A stretch of DNA of 64,000 bases from assembly GCA_963801195.1 (NCBI GenBank), contig CAWDDX010000007.1, positions 62,001-126,000 on the forward strand, given 5' to 3'. This DNA comes from SZUA-36 sp963801195. Lineage in GTDB: Bacteria > Pseudomonadota > Gammaproteobacteria > Xanthomonadales > SZUA-36. The position numbers were made by a program, and so were the translations under genes. Below, piece after piece: positions 44,603 to 54,752 of the stretch (within the stretch, counting starts at the first letter, position 1; each line of letters begins with the position of its first letter). The notes under the pieces are model-generated. The model was given only the letters and a program-made list of their open reading frames with translations, did not search any database and had not been told where the DNA came from.

Positions 44603-45813
44603 GTACTTTCACCGTTTCACCAATCGTATTCATGATATGCCGCAGTGCATCGTAGTCCGGATGCCGCACCCGCATCCAGGCATTGGCCATATAACCGCCT
44701 GCCACGGGTTGTGTGGGGGTGCCGGGCGATGGCAAATGCGATGCGACGATACAATCGCCGTAATGGTGCTGAATCGCCTCCAGACCGGAATAGCCCGTGA
44801 TGTGTCCATCGCACGACGGTCTCAGGGCGATCATACCGGCGGCGTAGCGGCGGGAAGGGCTTCGCTGCGGTTTGCCGTGGGCCATTGCGTTCGCCCATTC
44901 GAAATAAAGATCAAATTCGTTGGCGGCGTTGTAGACATCCCACTGCCCGACACCCGGCGGCCGGCAGCCGATCTCCGAGAACCTGAGACCTTTGGGGCTG
45001 GCGAACCATTCCATGTGGGTGGCCGACGTACCGATTTCGAGGATCCTGATCACGTCACGCGCCATTTGCCGGACTTCCCGGTAGCCGGGCGCTTCGATCC
45101 GGTTGGTCGTGACCATCTGCGGTGAAATCCAGCGTTCCCGCATGGCCGTCAACACGCCGGGGTAGTAGTGCGTGATGAACTCGTGTGTGACCTCGCCGTT
45201 GATGGTCAGCGTGTCGAGATAACCCTCGTGACCCTCGATAAACTCCTCGATGGCCACTTCCTGCACCGTCGGCCACGCCAGATTCGATGAGCACCTGTTC
45301 CAGTTGGGCTGCGTCGCGCACCTTCCAGGTGCCGGCAGCACCGGCACCGGCGGGCGGCTTGATAATCAACGGAAATCCGACCTGTTTGGCAAAATCCCGC
45401 GCGTCCGGCAGATTATCCGCACGGGTTGACTTCGCACAGGGGATACCGGCCTCACGCAGGACTTCTTTCATGGCGGGTTTGTCACGGCAAAGGTAGGCCG
45501 TTTTAACCGATGTTCCTGGTATTCCGGTCGCTTCTCGCACCCTGGCCGCAGCCATGATGTGCGCTTCGACCGTGGCCTCGAGGCGATCGACGTACACCAG
45601 GCCCTGGACGTGCTGGACTGCGCTTAACAACGACGGTTCGTGCACCACGGACTTGACCTGGACGTAATGGCTGAGCCAGTTCTTAACGTCGTCGGCGAGG
45701 TAGTCCTGCGGGCGCTCTCCGATGCCGATGACGTTCGCGCCTGCAGCGTGCAGACCGCGCACAAACTCACGCTGGTTGTAGGGGAAAGAGGGTTCGATAA
45801 ATATGATGTTCAT
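44592..45813 (-). pseudogene. ATP-grasp ligase A (one frameshift)
   Basis: About 407 codons once one break near 45280 is joined (after QLEQVLIES, resuming NLAWPTVQEVAIEEFIEGHE). N-terminus MNIIFIEPSFPYNQREFVRG, lid LIIKPPAGAGAAGTWKVRDA, and a C-terminal THMEWFASPKGLRFSEIGCR-PPG that carries the Mg2+ ligands. It is a paralogue of the ligases at 47.4 kb and 53.4 kb, all sharing HMEW and a G-x-RPPG motif. It follows glgA by about 33 bp, and its stop overlaps the PGM1-like start. Whether the break is real or a sequence error cannot be told from this data. Confidence 0.72.
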
Positions 45814-45846
45814 ACAACGCGCCTCGTATTTTCAATCGGTATCATG

Positions 45847-47313
45847 TTATCTGCCCGTCAGACGGTGGAACAGATCGACGTAGACCTGCCCCTGTTTTTC
45901 CCACGAGTAATCCATGGCCATGCCATTTCGCACCAGCTTACGCCAGGTGGGCTTTTCCTGGTATAGATCCAGCGCATACGTCATCGCCCAACCCAGCGCC
46001 GGTGCATTGTAATCGTTGAAAACGACCCCGGTTCCTTTACCGCTGGACGGGTCGAACTGCTGCACGGAATCGGCCAGTCCCCCGGTTTTTCGCACGATCG
46101 GTACGGTTCCATAACGAAGACTGTACATCTGATTCAGACCGCAGGGTTCAAAAAGCGATGGCATCAGAAACATGTCACTGCCGGCTTCTATCATGTGGGC
46201 CAGTTTGTTGTTGAAGCCGCGGTAGAAGCAGACACGGTCGCGGTAACGGTGTTGCAGCCAGCTGAAAAAATGTTCGTAACGCGTTTCCCCACTGCCCAGG
46301 ATGGCCATTGCGAAACGCCGGTTCATCATCATTTCCGGCACCACCTGCTCGACGAGGTCGATGCCTTTCTGACCGGTCAGACGTGTGACCATGCCGATCA
46401 GCGGCAAATCGTCGCTGCAATCCAGTTGGAGTTCCTTCATCACCGCCGCCTTGTTTTTCTTCTTGCCGGATATCCGGCGGCTGTCATAGGCATACGGTAT
46501 CAGCGGGTCGGCTGCGGGGTTCCATTCATTGAAGTCAACCCCGTTCAGGATGCCGACCAGGGAGTGGCGGCGTTCCTGCAGCAGGTCCTGCAAGCCCATG
46601 CCGTACTCCGCACCCATGATCTCCCTGGCGTAGTTTGGACTGACGGTTGTCAAAACATCCGCATATAACACGCCGGTTTTAAGAAAGTTGATCCGTCCGT
46701 GTGACAGGTCATCCTGGTGCAGTTTGCCGGTTTCATGTTCGAGACCGAGGTCCGGCAGGATGTCGGCGCCGAAAACACCCTGGTAACCGATGTTGTGGAT
46801 GGTCAGCACCGTGCGCGTGTTATGAAAAAGTCGGTCCCAGGCGTAGCGGGTCTTCAGATAAAGTGGCACGAGCGAAGTGTGCCAGTCATGGCAATGGAAG
46901 ATATCCGGGGCGAACCCCATGTGCTGGCACATCTCGATCGCGGCTCTCGACAGCAGGATAAAGCGCAGGTGCTCGTCCCCATTCGAGGTGTAAATGCCCG
47001 ACCGGTGATACAAAGCCGGACAGCGTAACAGGTAGATTGCCAGGCCGGTACCGGGCAACATGGCCGTATCTATCGAATAGAGCAGGTGGTGGTTGCCCAG
47101 CTGTATGCTGAGGTTCTGCAGGTACCGGACATGGGTAATTTCCAGTTCCGAGGTGTCGATCGAGGAATACAGCGGGATCAGTACACGGATGTCATGTCCC
47201 TGCCGGTCAAGATAGATCGACAGGGCTGAAGCGACATCTGCCAGCCCCCCGGTTTTCGCCAGCGGCGCAAGTTCCGATGACGCAAGACAGATTTTCAATG
47301 GTTCCTGTGGCAT
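45847..47313 (-). CDS. glgA: glycogen/starch synthase (GT5)
   Basis: 488 residues, intact. The ADP-glucose loop is SSELAPLAKTGGLADVASAL. The acceptor region has HCHDWHTSLVPLYLK, VLTIHNIGYQGVFG and GILNGVDFNEWNPA, and the donor region MVTRLTGQKGIDLV and FLMPSLFEPCGLNQMYSLRY with GTVPIVRKTGGLAD. It should add alpha-1,4-glucosyl units from ADP-glucose. No glgB, glgC or glgP is nearby; instead ATP-grasp genes flank it. It heads the minus-strand operon and is divergent from ATP-grasp ligase B with an 87-bp gap. Confidence 0.9.
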   Translation of the reverse strand: MPQEPLKICLASSELAPLAKTGGLADVASALSIYLDRQGHDIRVLIPLYSSIDTSELEITHVRYLQNLSIQLGNHHLLYSIDTAMLPGTGLAIYLLRCPALYHRSGIYTSNGDEHLRFILLSRAAIEMCQHMGFAPDIFHCHDWHTSLVPLYLKTRYAWDRLFHNTRTVLTIHNIGYQGVFGADILPDLGLEHETGKLHQDDLSHGRINFLKTGVLYADVLTTVSPNYAREIMGAEYGMGLQDLLQERRHSLVGILNGVDFNEWNPAADPLIPYAYDSRRISGKKKNKAAVMKELQLDCSDDLPLIGMVTRLTGQKGIDLVEQVVPEMMMNRRFAMAILGSGETRYEHFFSWLQHRYRDRVCFYRGFNNKLAHMIEAGSDMFLMPSLFEPCGLNQMYSLRYGTVPIVRKTGGLADSVQQFDPSSGKGTGVVFNDYNAPALGWAMTYALDLYQEKPTWRKLVRNGMAMDYSWEKQGQVYVDLFHRLTGR

Positions 47314-47400
47314 GATTACGTCGATTATTTTCTCTTATCAGGACAACACGCCCCCGCGGGTTATTCTACATATATTGCCGGGCAAGAAGCGCTCAAAATG

Positions 47401-48622
47401 ATGATGAACATATTATTGCTTTCCCCGGGCTACCCGGCCGACATGCCGGAATTCACCCGTGGTCTGGCCGAATCGGGCGCCCGCGTATTCGGTGTGGGCG
47501 ACTCACCCGTCGATGGCCTGCCGCTCGATGGTACGCCGTTCCCTGTCCGAATACATACCCGGTTCGCTCGTTGTGGGATGAAGCCGCGGTGATTGCCTCA
47601 TTGCGCGAGCGTCTGCGCGGGCAGTCGCTCGACCGATCGAATGTCTGTGGGAACCCGGTATCCTGCTGGCCGCGCGCCTGCGCGAAACCTTTGGGGTCGC
47701 CGGTCTGAACATCGGGCAGGCGCAGCGTTTCCGCGACAAGGAACTGATGAAACAGGCGCTGGATGAAGCCGGCATCCGCACGCCGCGCCACGTCGCCGCA
47801 CACTCCGTGGCCGCCGTCTGGGAGGCCGCCGAATTGATCGGTTTCCCGATCATTCTCAAGCCCATCGACGGGGCGGGTTCAGCCGATACCTACCGGATCA
47901 ACGACGCGACGAACTCAGGGCGGTGCTGCCGCGCCTTCGGCACGTGCAGTCGGTCAGCGTGGAGGAATTCGTCGAAGGCGAGGAATACACCTTCGACACC
48001 ATTACGGTGAACGGAAAAATCGCCTATTACAATATCGCCTGGTACCGGCCGAGGCCGCTGGTCGCACGCAGCAACGAGTGGATCAGCCCGCAGGTCATCG
48101 CGCTGCGCGATACCGATCACGCCGATTTGCAGGACGGTGTAAAGATGGGCTTCGACGTGATCAGGGCCCTGCAGTTCGACACCGGCTTCACCCACATGGA
48201 GTGGTACCGCAAGGCCGACGGTGAAGTCGTATTCGGCGAGATCGGCGCCCGGCCACCGGGCGCCCACCAGGTCGACCAGATGAAATACGTCTGCGATTTC
48301 GACGTGTTTCGCGAGTGGGCCAACGCCGTCACCCGGGGCCGGATCAGCGCGGGCATCACGCCCAAATACAATGTCGCGAATATTTACAAGCGGGCCCGCG
48401 GCGTCGGCCGGATCACGCGCCATCGAAGGGGTCGACAAACTGCAGCGCGAATTCGGTCAGCACGTCGTGTGGAACACCCTGCTGCCGGTCGGGAGCCGGC
48501 GCCGCGACTGGCGCAAAACGCTGGTGTCCGACGGCTTCATCATGCTGCGCCATCCCGATCTCGCCGCGACCATGGAAATGGCCGACCGGGTCGGATCAGA
48601 GTTGCACCTCTACGCGGGCTAG
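47401..48622 (+). pseudogene. ATP-grasp ligase B (at least four frameshifts)
   Basis: Opens MMNILLLSPGYPADMPEFTR (a third ATG at 47398 is also in frame). The chain continues through breaks near 47550 (resuming SLWDEAAVIASLRERLRGQS), 47637 (resuming ECLWEPGILLAARLRETFGV), 47912 (resuming the VSVEEFVEGEEYTFDTITVN region) and 48415 (resuming IEGVDKLQREFGQHVVWNTL). The lid FPIILKPIDGAGSADTYRI and Mg-site FTHMEWYRKADG...GEIGARPPGA are clear. It is on the plus strand, unlike its paralogues at 44.6 and 53.4 kb. The surviving conserved residues argue against long-term decay. Confidence 0.68.
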
Positions 48623-49204
48623 CAACTCAGACAGGTTTTTGATGTTGATGGCTCACTGGTATTGAAAGGATGCTTCACACCGGAAAACGGTGCATGTCCA
48701 CACTGACACACTGATATGGAAACGCTTCAAGCTGAAGGTAGCCACTGCTACCCCGCTTAAAATCCCGGCTCTGACACACGGTTGCCACCGACGGCTGAAA
48801 CCATTGCACTATCAGCACGCACATAGCCGAGGGGGTGCAGGGTCTTGTTGCAGGACCGTGCGAGACAGGAGGTCGAGCCCGAGGCCCCATGGAGGGGTTT
48901 ACGCCGTGTCCTGAAACAAGACCCTGCACCCCCTTGGCGGTCCCACCTGCACCCGGATGATGGTGTACGAAGACGGGTTTGGCATTCATTCACAGACCAA
49001 TGGCTTGATCTGTTTCACCGATCCACAGGATCAGCGCTTGCCGGAGGCGGCAGATACACGTTTCAGCGGAAACGTTTTTCACTCATGAGCCAGAACAACC
49101 GGTCAGGAATCAAAATCACACCCAGGACCGGTCAATGTGAGTGGGGTGGCGAAATCATGGATGATAATGATGCAATACTGTGTATGTTGCAGTTGGAATG
49201 ATCC
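48623..49204. other. 582-bp intergenic region with a large inverted repeat
   Basis: No ORF in any frame looks like a protein. The stretch holds the palindromic element at 48828-48936. The rest has no recognised RNA gene or promoter. It separates two convergently facing genes (ATP-grasp B and the esterase). Confidence 0.6.
48828..48936. repeat. 109-bp hairpin element with 19-bp perfect arms
   Basis: GGGGGTGCAGGGTCTTGTT (48831-48849) is the exact reverse complement of AACAAGACCCTGCACCCCC (48915-48933). The pairing extends outward as CCGAGGGGG against CCCCCTTGG with one mismatch. The interior of about 65 nt (GCAGGACCGTGCGAGACAGG and a GTGTCCTG) could pair further. It differs from the element at 35.1 kb. 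It may be a REP/MITE-like repeat or a large terminator between convergent genes. Other copies were not seen here. Confidence 0.55.
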
Positions 49205-49945
49205 TCAGGCTTTCCAGTCGGCAAACTCCGACAGGTACTTGGGCAGCATTTCGCGCCAGGTGACCCAGTCGTGCCGCCATTCGGTGCCCCACGGGTCAAC
49301 CCGGTTGGGTACGCCCTTGGCGCCCAGCGCCTTGGCCATGCGCCACGATTCGCCGATGTCTTCGAAATCGCCTTCGCCGCTGGGCAGCAGCATCAGCCGT
49401 TTGCGCAACTGCTCCAGTATGCGGTCCTTCCAGGCCGGGCAGAAAGTGCAGTGGTGAGGCAAAGTAGAAATCCTGGATAAAACGCCCTTCGAGATATTTC
49501 GAAAGGTCGTAGGTGCCGCTCATGGCGATCGCGAGGCGGAACACATCCGGGTGGCGGCAAATCGAGGCGACCGCATTGAATGCGCCGATGGAGGCAGCCT
49601 GCGGCGATGATTTCGATATCGGCCGAGGCGCAATCCTGACGGATACGCCGGGACGAATTCCTTGTATACCAGCGTATCGAACCGGTTTTGCAGCAACGAG
49701 CAAAATTCCGCTGAATGCTGTTTTGATATCCAGGCCTTGCCGGCAATGGAATCGGTCGAGTAAACCTTGATACGGCCGCTCTCAATCAGCGGCATCAGCA
49801 CACCAATGAGATGAAACCGCTCAACTTCTTCGGCGTCGCCGCCCGCGGTGGGGAACAGCAAAACCGGTGCGCCGTAGGTTCCCCAGCGCACCAGTTGGAC
49901 TTCCTGCTCGACATGCGGTGAATGCCAGCGATAGACGTGTTTCAA
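49205..49945 (-). pseudogene. alpha/beta-hydrolase esterase of the COG4947 type (frameshifted)
   Basis: Read from a TTG near 49945: LKHVYRWHSPHVEQEVQLVR, then APVLLFPTAGGDAEEVERFH, then breaks near 49650, 49598 and 49437. The nucleophile is in ASIGAFNAVASICRHPDVFR (G-x-S-x-G), the acid lies near the C-terminus, and the catalytic His is in WGTEWRHDWVTWREMLPKYL. Length after joining is about 246 residues, normal for this family. The frame runs open into ATP-grasp C upstream, so the start is uncertain. It is the last gene of the minus-strand operon and probably removes acyl or ester groups. Confidence 0.65.
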
Positions 49946-49949
49946 GGAT

Positions 49950-51188
49950 TTGCCACCCTCTACACGTCGCCATTCCTGCACGCGGTTCCAGAACAGTTCG
50001 ACAAATTTGTCGATTTCGTGTTCCGGGATAGAGCGCGTCGACTTTTTCCCTGATGGCATCGTGGACGGTATCGGTGGCAAAAAATTCATTGGCCATCTCG
50101 TCCAGTTGCGGCAGATGCGTGGCGCAAAAACTTTCGAACGCGTCGACGTTGAAATGCCCGGCGGCCAGGCTGACGTAGCCGGCCATTTTTTCTTCAAACG
50201 GAATATCCTGATCGGCGATCGCAAAGTAGGACTGCCAATTGAGATTGGTTTTCATCGAACGGTCGGTGGCGGCGCAGAAAATCGACCAGCGCAGGTTGGA
50301 CTTGATCAGCCACGGAAAGTGATAGTGCAGGGATGTCACCTGTGAATCGGGACAGGCGTTGGCGAAATCGATCGGGTACCAGGTGCCGTCCTGGCGCAGG
50401 GCTTCGCAGGAATTGAAATCCCAGCCAAAAAAGGCATTGATGACCATGGTCATGTCCTGCAGCTGTTTGCGACTGGTCCGCCGGCAGGAAATCGTGATCC
50501 ATGCGGTAACGGTCGTGCAACGGCGCACCCGGGTCGTAGTTGACCAAGCGGAACTGCGGACCGAGACCGATGCAGCGTACAAAGGCGTCATTGGGTTCGA
50601 CGCCCTTCTGCAGGTTCATCACGCGTGTACCGCTGCTCTCGTAGGCATTGAGCAGTTCCTGACGGTTGTTGAATGCCGGTCACGCCCACCCAGGCGCCGC
50701 CATCATACGGTTTCATGTATAGCGGATAGCCGATGCGGTCGCCGATCGCGCCAAGGTCAAACAGCTTGGCGTAGCGTGTCAGCGTCGGTTGCAGGTCGTT
50801 GGATTCCGGGTAGCTTTTGGGCGGGATCATCCAGGTATCCGGTACCGGAAAACCCAGCCGCATCATGGCGGCATAGGTGGTTTGTTTTTCCATCGACTGC
50901 AACGACCAGGGATTGTTGAACACGTACAGGTCGTTCACCAGTATTTCCGTTTTGATCCACTCGCGCGAGGTGTGGTACCAGTGGGTCAGGCGGTCGATCA
51001 CCACGTCGTAATTGCATTCCTGGCGCAGATTGAACGGTTCGATATGAACCCGCGATGATTCGAAACTGACCGTGTCGCCGTCCAATCGACAGCTTGAGAT
51101 CGAGTTGCTTGAGCAACGCCTCGTAGCAGATGGGCCAGCAGATGTCCGCGCCGAGAGATAAGCCGATTTTCCGCGTGATATGTGCCAC
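49950..51188 (-). pseudogene. ATP-grasp ligase C (at least four frameshifts)
   Basis: GTG start at 51188 with AGGAG 7 nt upstream (MAHITRKIGLSLGADICWPI). After breaks near 51088, 50671, 50480 and 50027, the frame continues with FESSRVHIEPFNLRQECNYD, then SMEKQTTYAAMMRLGFPVPD, the lid YPLYMKPYDGGAWVGVTGI, and WDFNSCEALRQDGTWYPIDF with the ATP-grasp Asp/Asn pair (ANACPDSQ). It ends near EIDKFVELFWNRVQEWRR. The N-terminal region differs from paralogues A, B and D, so it belongs to another subfamily. Its end is uncertain because the frame runs on into the esterase. Confidence 0.65.
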
Positions 51189-51269
51189 TTATTGCTCCTG
51201 TGTATGTATGCCTGTTCATCATACGTGCTTCAAACGATTGAACCAGATTTTCATAATTTGACAGGCGGC

Positions 51270-52415
51270 CTACTCGTACACCATCCAAAGCGGTCCCGGA
51301 AACAGCCATGTCAGGCCGGTGCGCAGTCGGTCGCGCCAGTTTTCCCAGTTGTGGGCATCGCGGGCCTCTTCGAATTTGACCTGCATACCCTGTGCCTGCA
51401 GCAGGGGAACCAGCGAGCGGTTTTCATAAATCAGTGATTCGTAAATCCCGCAGCTCATGTAGATTTTTTCGGCCAGCGCAAAAGGGTTTTTGCGGTATTC
51501 GTTAACAAAGCGCACCACCGGGTCGAAAATCGGGCCTTTCTGGTGCTGGCCAAGGTCGCTGAAAGCAAAGGAACCGGATTGCAGCAGCAACTGCCCGAAA
51601 CGGTTCGGGATACTGGCTGGCCGTATGCAGGCTGGCGACACCGCCGAGGCTGGCGCCCATCAAACCCCTGCGCACTGTTGGTCGTCCATCAGTGGGAAAT
51701 TTCGCAGTCAATCCGTGCAGGAGTTCTTCGCCGATAAAGCGGGCATGCCGCTGGTCGCCGGTATATTCGACCAGGCGGTCGGGCGATTGCGTCAGGGCGA
51801 CGATCATCGCCGGGATTTCCAGGCGGTGAATCAGGTTGTCCAGCACGGTTTTGAAATCGGCATAGCGCAGGTAATCCGGCACCGTCATGCACGACCAGCA
51901 AGGGATAACTGCGGCTGCGTCTGAAGCGTGCCGGCAGGTAAACCTGGACGTCGCGCCGGCTCTTCGAATGCCTGGCTGTCGACCTGCGAAACCGGTCAGT
52001 GTGCCGCTGCGCGCTTCCGGGTCGTGCAGGGTCCAGGCGGGCCGTTTATAGCCAAAGCCCTGGCAAACCGAGTTGGCGCCGAAGGGGTCGTGCGCCATGC
52101 ACCCCGTTGAGCTTGTCCAGGACGAGCTCGCGATGACCGTTGCGCACGGTCTCGAATTTGTATTCAAAGCGGGATTTGTCCGGCAATTCCATGCGCAGCG
52201 CCCAAAGGCCGGTGCCTTCCAGTGACTGCATGGACTGTGCGGTGCTCAGACCGGAAATCCAGCGGCGCAGATTAACTTCGTCGGCGTGCCCCTGGAAAAC
52301 AAAGGTAACATGGCCGGGTTCGACCAGCGGGAAACGGTTGTCGTGAATAAACTCATGCGACCTTGTCGGCGTCCGGGACGCCATCACGAAAGAGGTTTTC
52401 GATCTGCGGGTTCAT
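51270..52415 (-). pseudogene. enterochelin esterase-like hydrolase with CBM48-like N-terminus (frameshifted)
   Basis: ATG at 52415 (MNPQIENLFRDGVPDADKVA), overlapping the S51 gene stop as ATGA. After a break near 52351 the early-set sugar-binding-like domain reads VEPGHVTFVFQGHADEVNLR and RMELPDKSRFEYKFETVRNG. Further breaks near 52100, 51985, 51900 and 51625 separate the hydrolase core, with nucleophile motif MGASLGGVASLHTASQYPEP and a catalytic His in DAHNWENWRDRLRTGLTWLF. This layout matches Fes/IroD-type esterases (COG2382), which often hydrolyse esters of carbohydrates or siderophores. No siderophore genes are present. After joining it is about 380 residues long. Confidence 0.65.
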
Positions 52416-53349
52416 GTCGCTGCGGTCAGGGGCTTTTTGCGGCCCGTTCTCATCACGACGTACGAGCCGGCGCTGGCGACAACCCGGTCATTGTCCAGAC
52501 GTATCATCGAGCCGTTATCCAGCGTGCAACAGCGCTGCCGGTGAAAATCGGCGGCTGAACAATGCCATCCTACTGCGGTTGCTGCCAATCCAGGCGGGTA
52601 CTGGCATGGGGCAGCAAAACCCGCCGGCGGACGATGCCAAGACCGGCGTCCAGCAGTTCGGCGTCGCGCTTTCCCTGTGGCGCATCGTGGTGAAACAGCA
52701 CAATGCGGTCACTCATCGCCATGGCGCCGGCCGACCAGGCGATCACGGGTTTTTGCGCCAGTAGTTGATCGAGCCCGAACAGACGGATACGGTTCAGCAA
52801 CACGGCGACGTGGCCGCCGGCAATCAGAACCAGTCCCGCCTTTTCCACCAATCGATGGACCGCGTCGCGCTGCGCCCGTCGCCCTGGGAATGTCCAGCCC
52901 GGCCCTGCGCCGGTCGAAATTCTGGTGGATAGCACTGGATACGGCGTAAGATGATGCGGGTCCAGCGCGCGTAACTGGGTAATGGCCGCGCGTTGTTCGA
53001 GACGCAGTAACTCGGGCTCCGCCCTCGTCCGCATCAGCTTGCGCGCGGCCGTGAGGGTCGGCGCCAGGCGAATCCGGTATAGCCGCTGCAGTTCCGTCAG
53101 TTTGTCCTGCCTTTCCCGTTGCAATTCGCGCAGGCCAGGTTCGTGTGCAAAGACTTCCTCGGCCCGGTGGTAAAGCATCAGGTCTTCGACCGGGCGACCG
53201 GCGCTGTCGCGCAGTTCGTCGATTTCTCCTTCGGAGTCACGCCATCCCGCCGTGATGACCACCATCGGTCCCTCCGTGTTGATGCGTTCTATCGCCTGCC
53301 TGATATTGGGGGTCGGGGTTTGCGGACCTAGCAAAATCTGCGTGGCCAT
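52412..53349 (-). pseudogene. S51-type serine amidohydrolase, cyanophycinase/dipeptidase E-like (frameshifted)
   Basis: ATG at 53349, 3 bp after the ATP-grasp D stop: MATQILLGPQTPTPNIRQAI, then VVITAGWRDSEGEIDELRDS. The nucleophile elbow is VIAWSAGAMAMSDRIV (A-W-S-A-G-A, as in S51 enzymes), preceded by LVLIAGGHVAVLLNRIRLFG. Breaks near 52935, 52870, 52575 and 52525 are needed to reach LDNGSMIRLDNDRVVASAGS and a stop that overlaps the esterase start. S51 members include cyanophycinase and dipeptidase E, which cleave aspartyl amide bonds. Its place between ligases suggests processing or turnover of the ligase product. Confidence 0.68.
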
Positions 53350-53352
53350 TGC

Positions 53353-54594
53353 TCAGGCAAGCTCCACGCGGACCAGTCCGACGATCTGTTTCAGGGCCTC
53401 TTCAACCACGTCCGAGTCTGCATCGCGAATGATGACATAGCCTTCGCCCTCATAACTGTCTGATGCGAACTGGCCCGGCTGCGGGCAAGCGGGCTTCAAC
53501 CACCAGGTGGCCAAAGCGGCGCTGCGCTTCATCGAGACCTTGGATGGCGCGCACGCGCATGCCGCCGGAAGGTGGCCTTTGGCCGCGGAAATAGGCCGCG
53601 CCGACCGCATAGTTGCGCGCCGGTGGTTCGAACTCGTCGAAGATCATCAGCCGTGGCCAGGCCCGGTAGAAGTCCAGGTCGTGCGCCCAGGACAACAGAC
53701 TGGTGATCTGCGCGCCCGGCGGCCGGGCGCCCACTTCCGAAATGGCGATCCGTCCGCCCTGAAGCCGGAACCATTCCATGTGGCTCAAGCCGGTCTGCAG
53801 GCCAAGCGCTTTTACCGCCTTGAAACCGGCATCGCGGATCGGCGCAAATTCAGCACCGCTGATATCCCTGGGCAGGAACACGCACCATTGTATCCATGGG
53901 TTTTCCAGTACCTGCAGCGGCGCCGGCATGTAGCGGGAGATCGAATGCCAGACCGGCACACCGTTGATGACGATACTGTCGAACGAGTGCTCCGTGCCGG
54001 AGACAAACTCCTCCAGCATGATCGGTTCGGCGCCTGACGGCGGGTAGCGCTCCAGCAGGGTGTTCAGGTCGTGCAGGGAATCCAGGCGGTAAGTGCCCTT
54101 GCCACCGGCCCCGGAAGGCGGTTTGGCGACCAGCGGGAAACCGGTCTCCTGTGCAAAAGCGGTGGCCTGCTGCGGGCTCATGGGCCAGACACGTGACGGG
54201 CGCATGGCAGGCCGTGCCTCGGTCAACACGTCCTTCATCCGCGCCTTGTCCCGGAAATTAACCGCAGTGGCGACTGTTCAGACCCTCGACACCCAGTATT
54301 TCACGTGTCATGGCCAGCGGCACCTGCAACTGCTCCAGTGCACCTATCAGGCGTTTGGCAGTCCCCAGTTTTGTTTCCAGTGCACGCACGGCGACAACGA
54401 GTTGTTGCGGATCGAGCGCGTCGTTGACACGCCAGTGCCCGGCGAGTCTCGAGCGCAGGTCAGGGGGAAGTTTTTCGGCGCCGTCCTGGCTGATCAGGCT
54501 GAGGTCGACACCCGGCTAACCTGGCAGCACCATCGACAAAACGCAGCGTGGTTTCCATGCAGAACGGCGCGACGAAAATGACATGCATATTCAT
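53353..54594 (-). pseudogene. ATP-grasp ligase D (at least three frameshifts)
   Basis: ATG at 54594 (MNMHVIFVAPFCMETTLRFV). Breaks near 54515 (resuming GVDLSLISQDGAEKLPPDLR), 54275 (resuming ATAVNFRDKARMKDVL) and 53465 (resuming SYEGEGYVIIRDADSD). The lid FPLVAKPPSGAGGKGTYRLD and Mg-site SHMEWFRLQGGRIAISEVGA-RPPGAQ match paralogues A and B. It heads the second minus-strand operon (D, S51, esterase, C, esterase). After joining it is about 413 residues long. No clear ribosome site is seen at either possible ATG. Confidence 0.7.
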
Positions 54595-54752
54595 AGTTTG
54601 CATAGCTGAACACTAGTTCCGGCTATTTGCAATGATATTCATAAGTCCCCGTTTTTATAGGCCCGGGTCCATCGGCTTCATCCGGACAGGCTGCGGTCAC
54701 GGCTCGGCCGTAACCGCTGCGGGCTTCAACGTGGCAGGAGAGTCCAGAATCG

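Noticed and set aside
51270..52415. Siderophore locus because of the Fes-like esterase and TonB receptor
   Set aside because: No siderophore synthesis or export genes occur, and the receptor is 48 kb away; the esterase sits among ligases.
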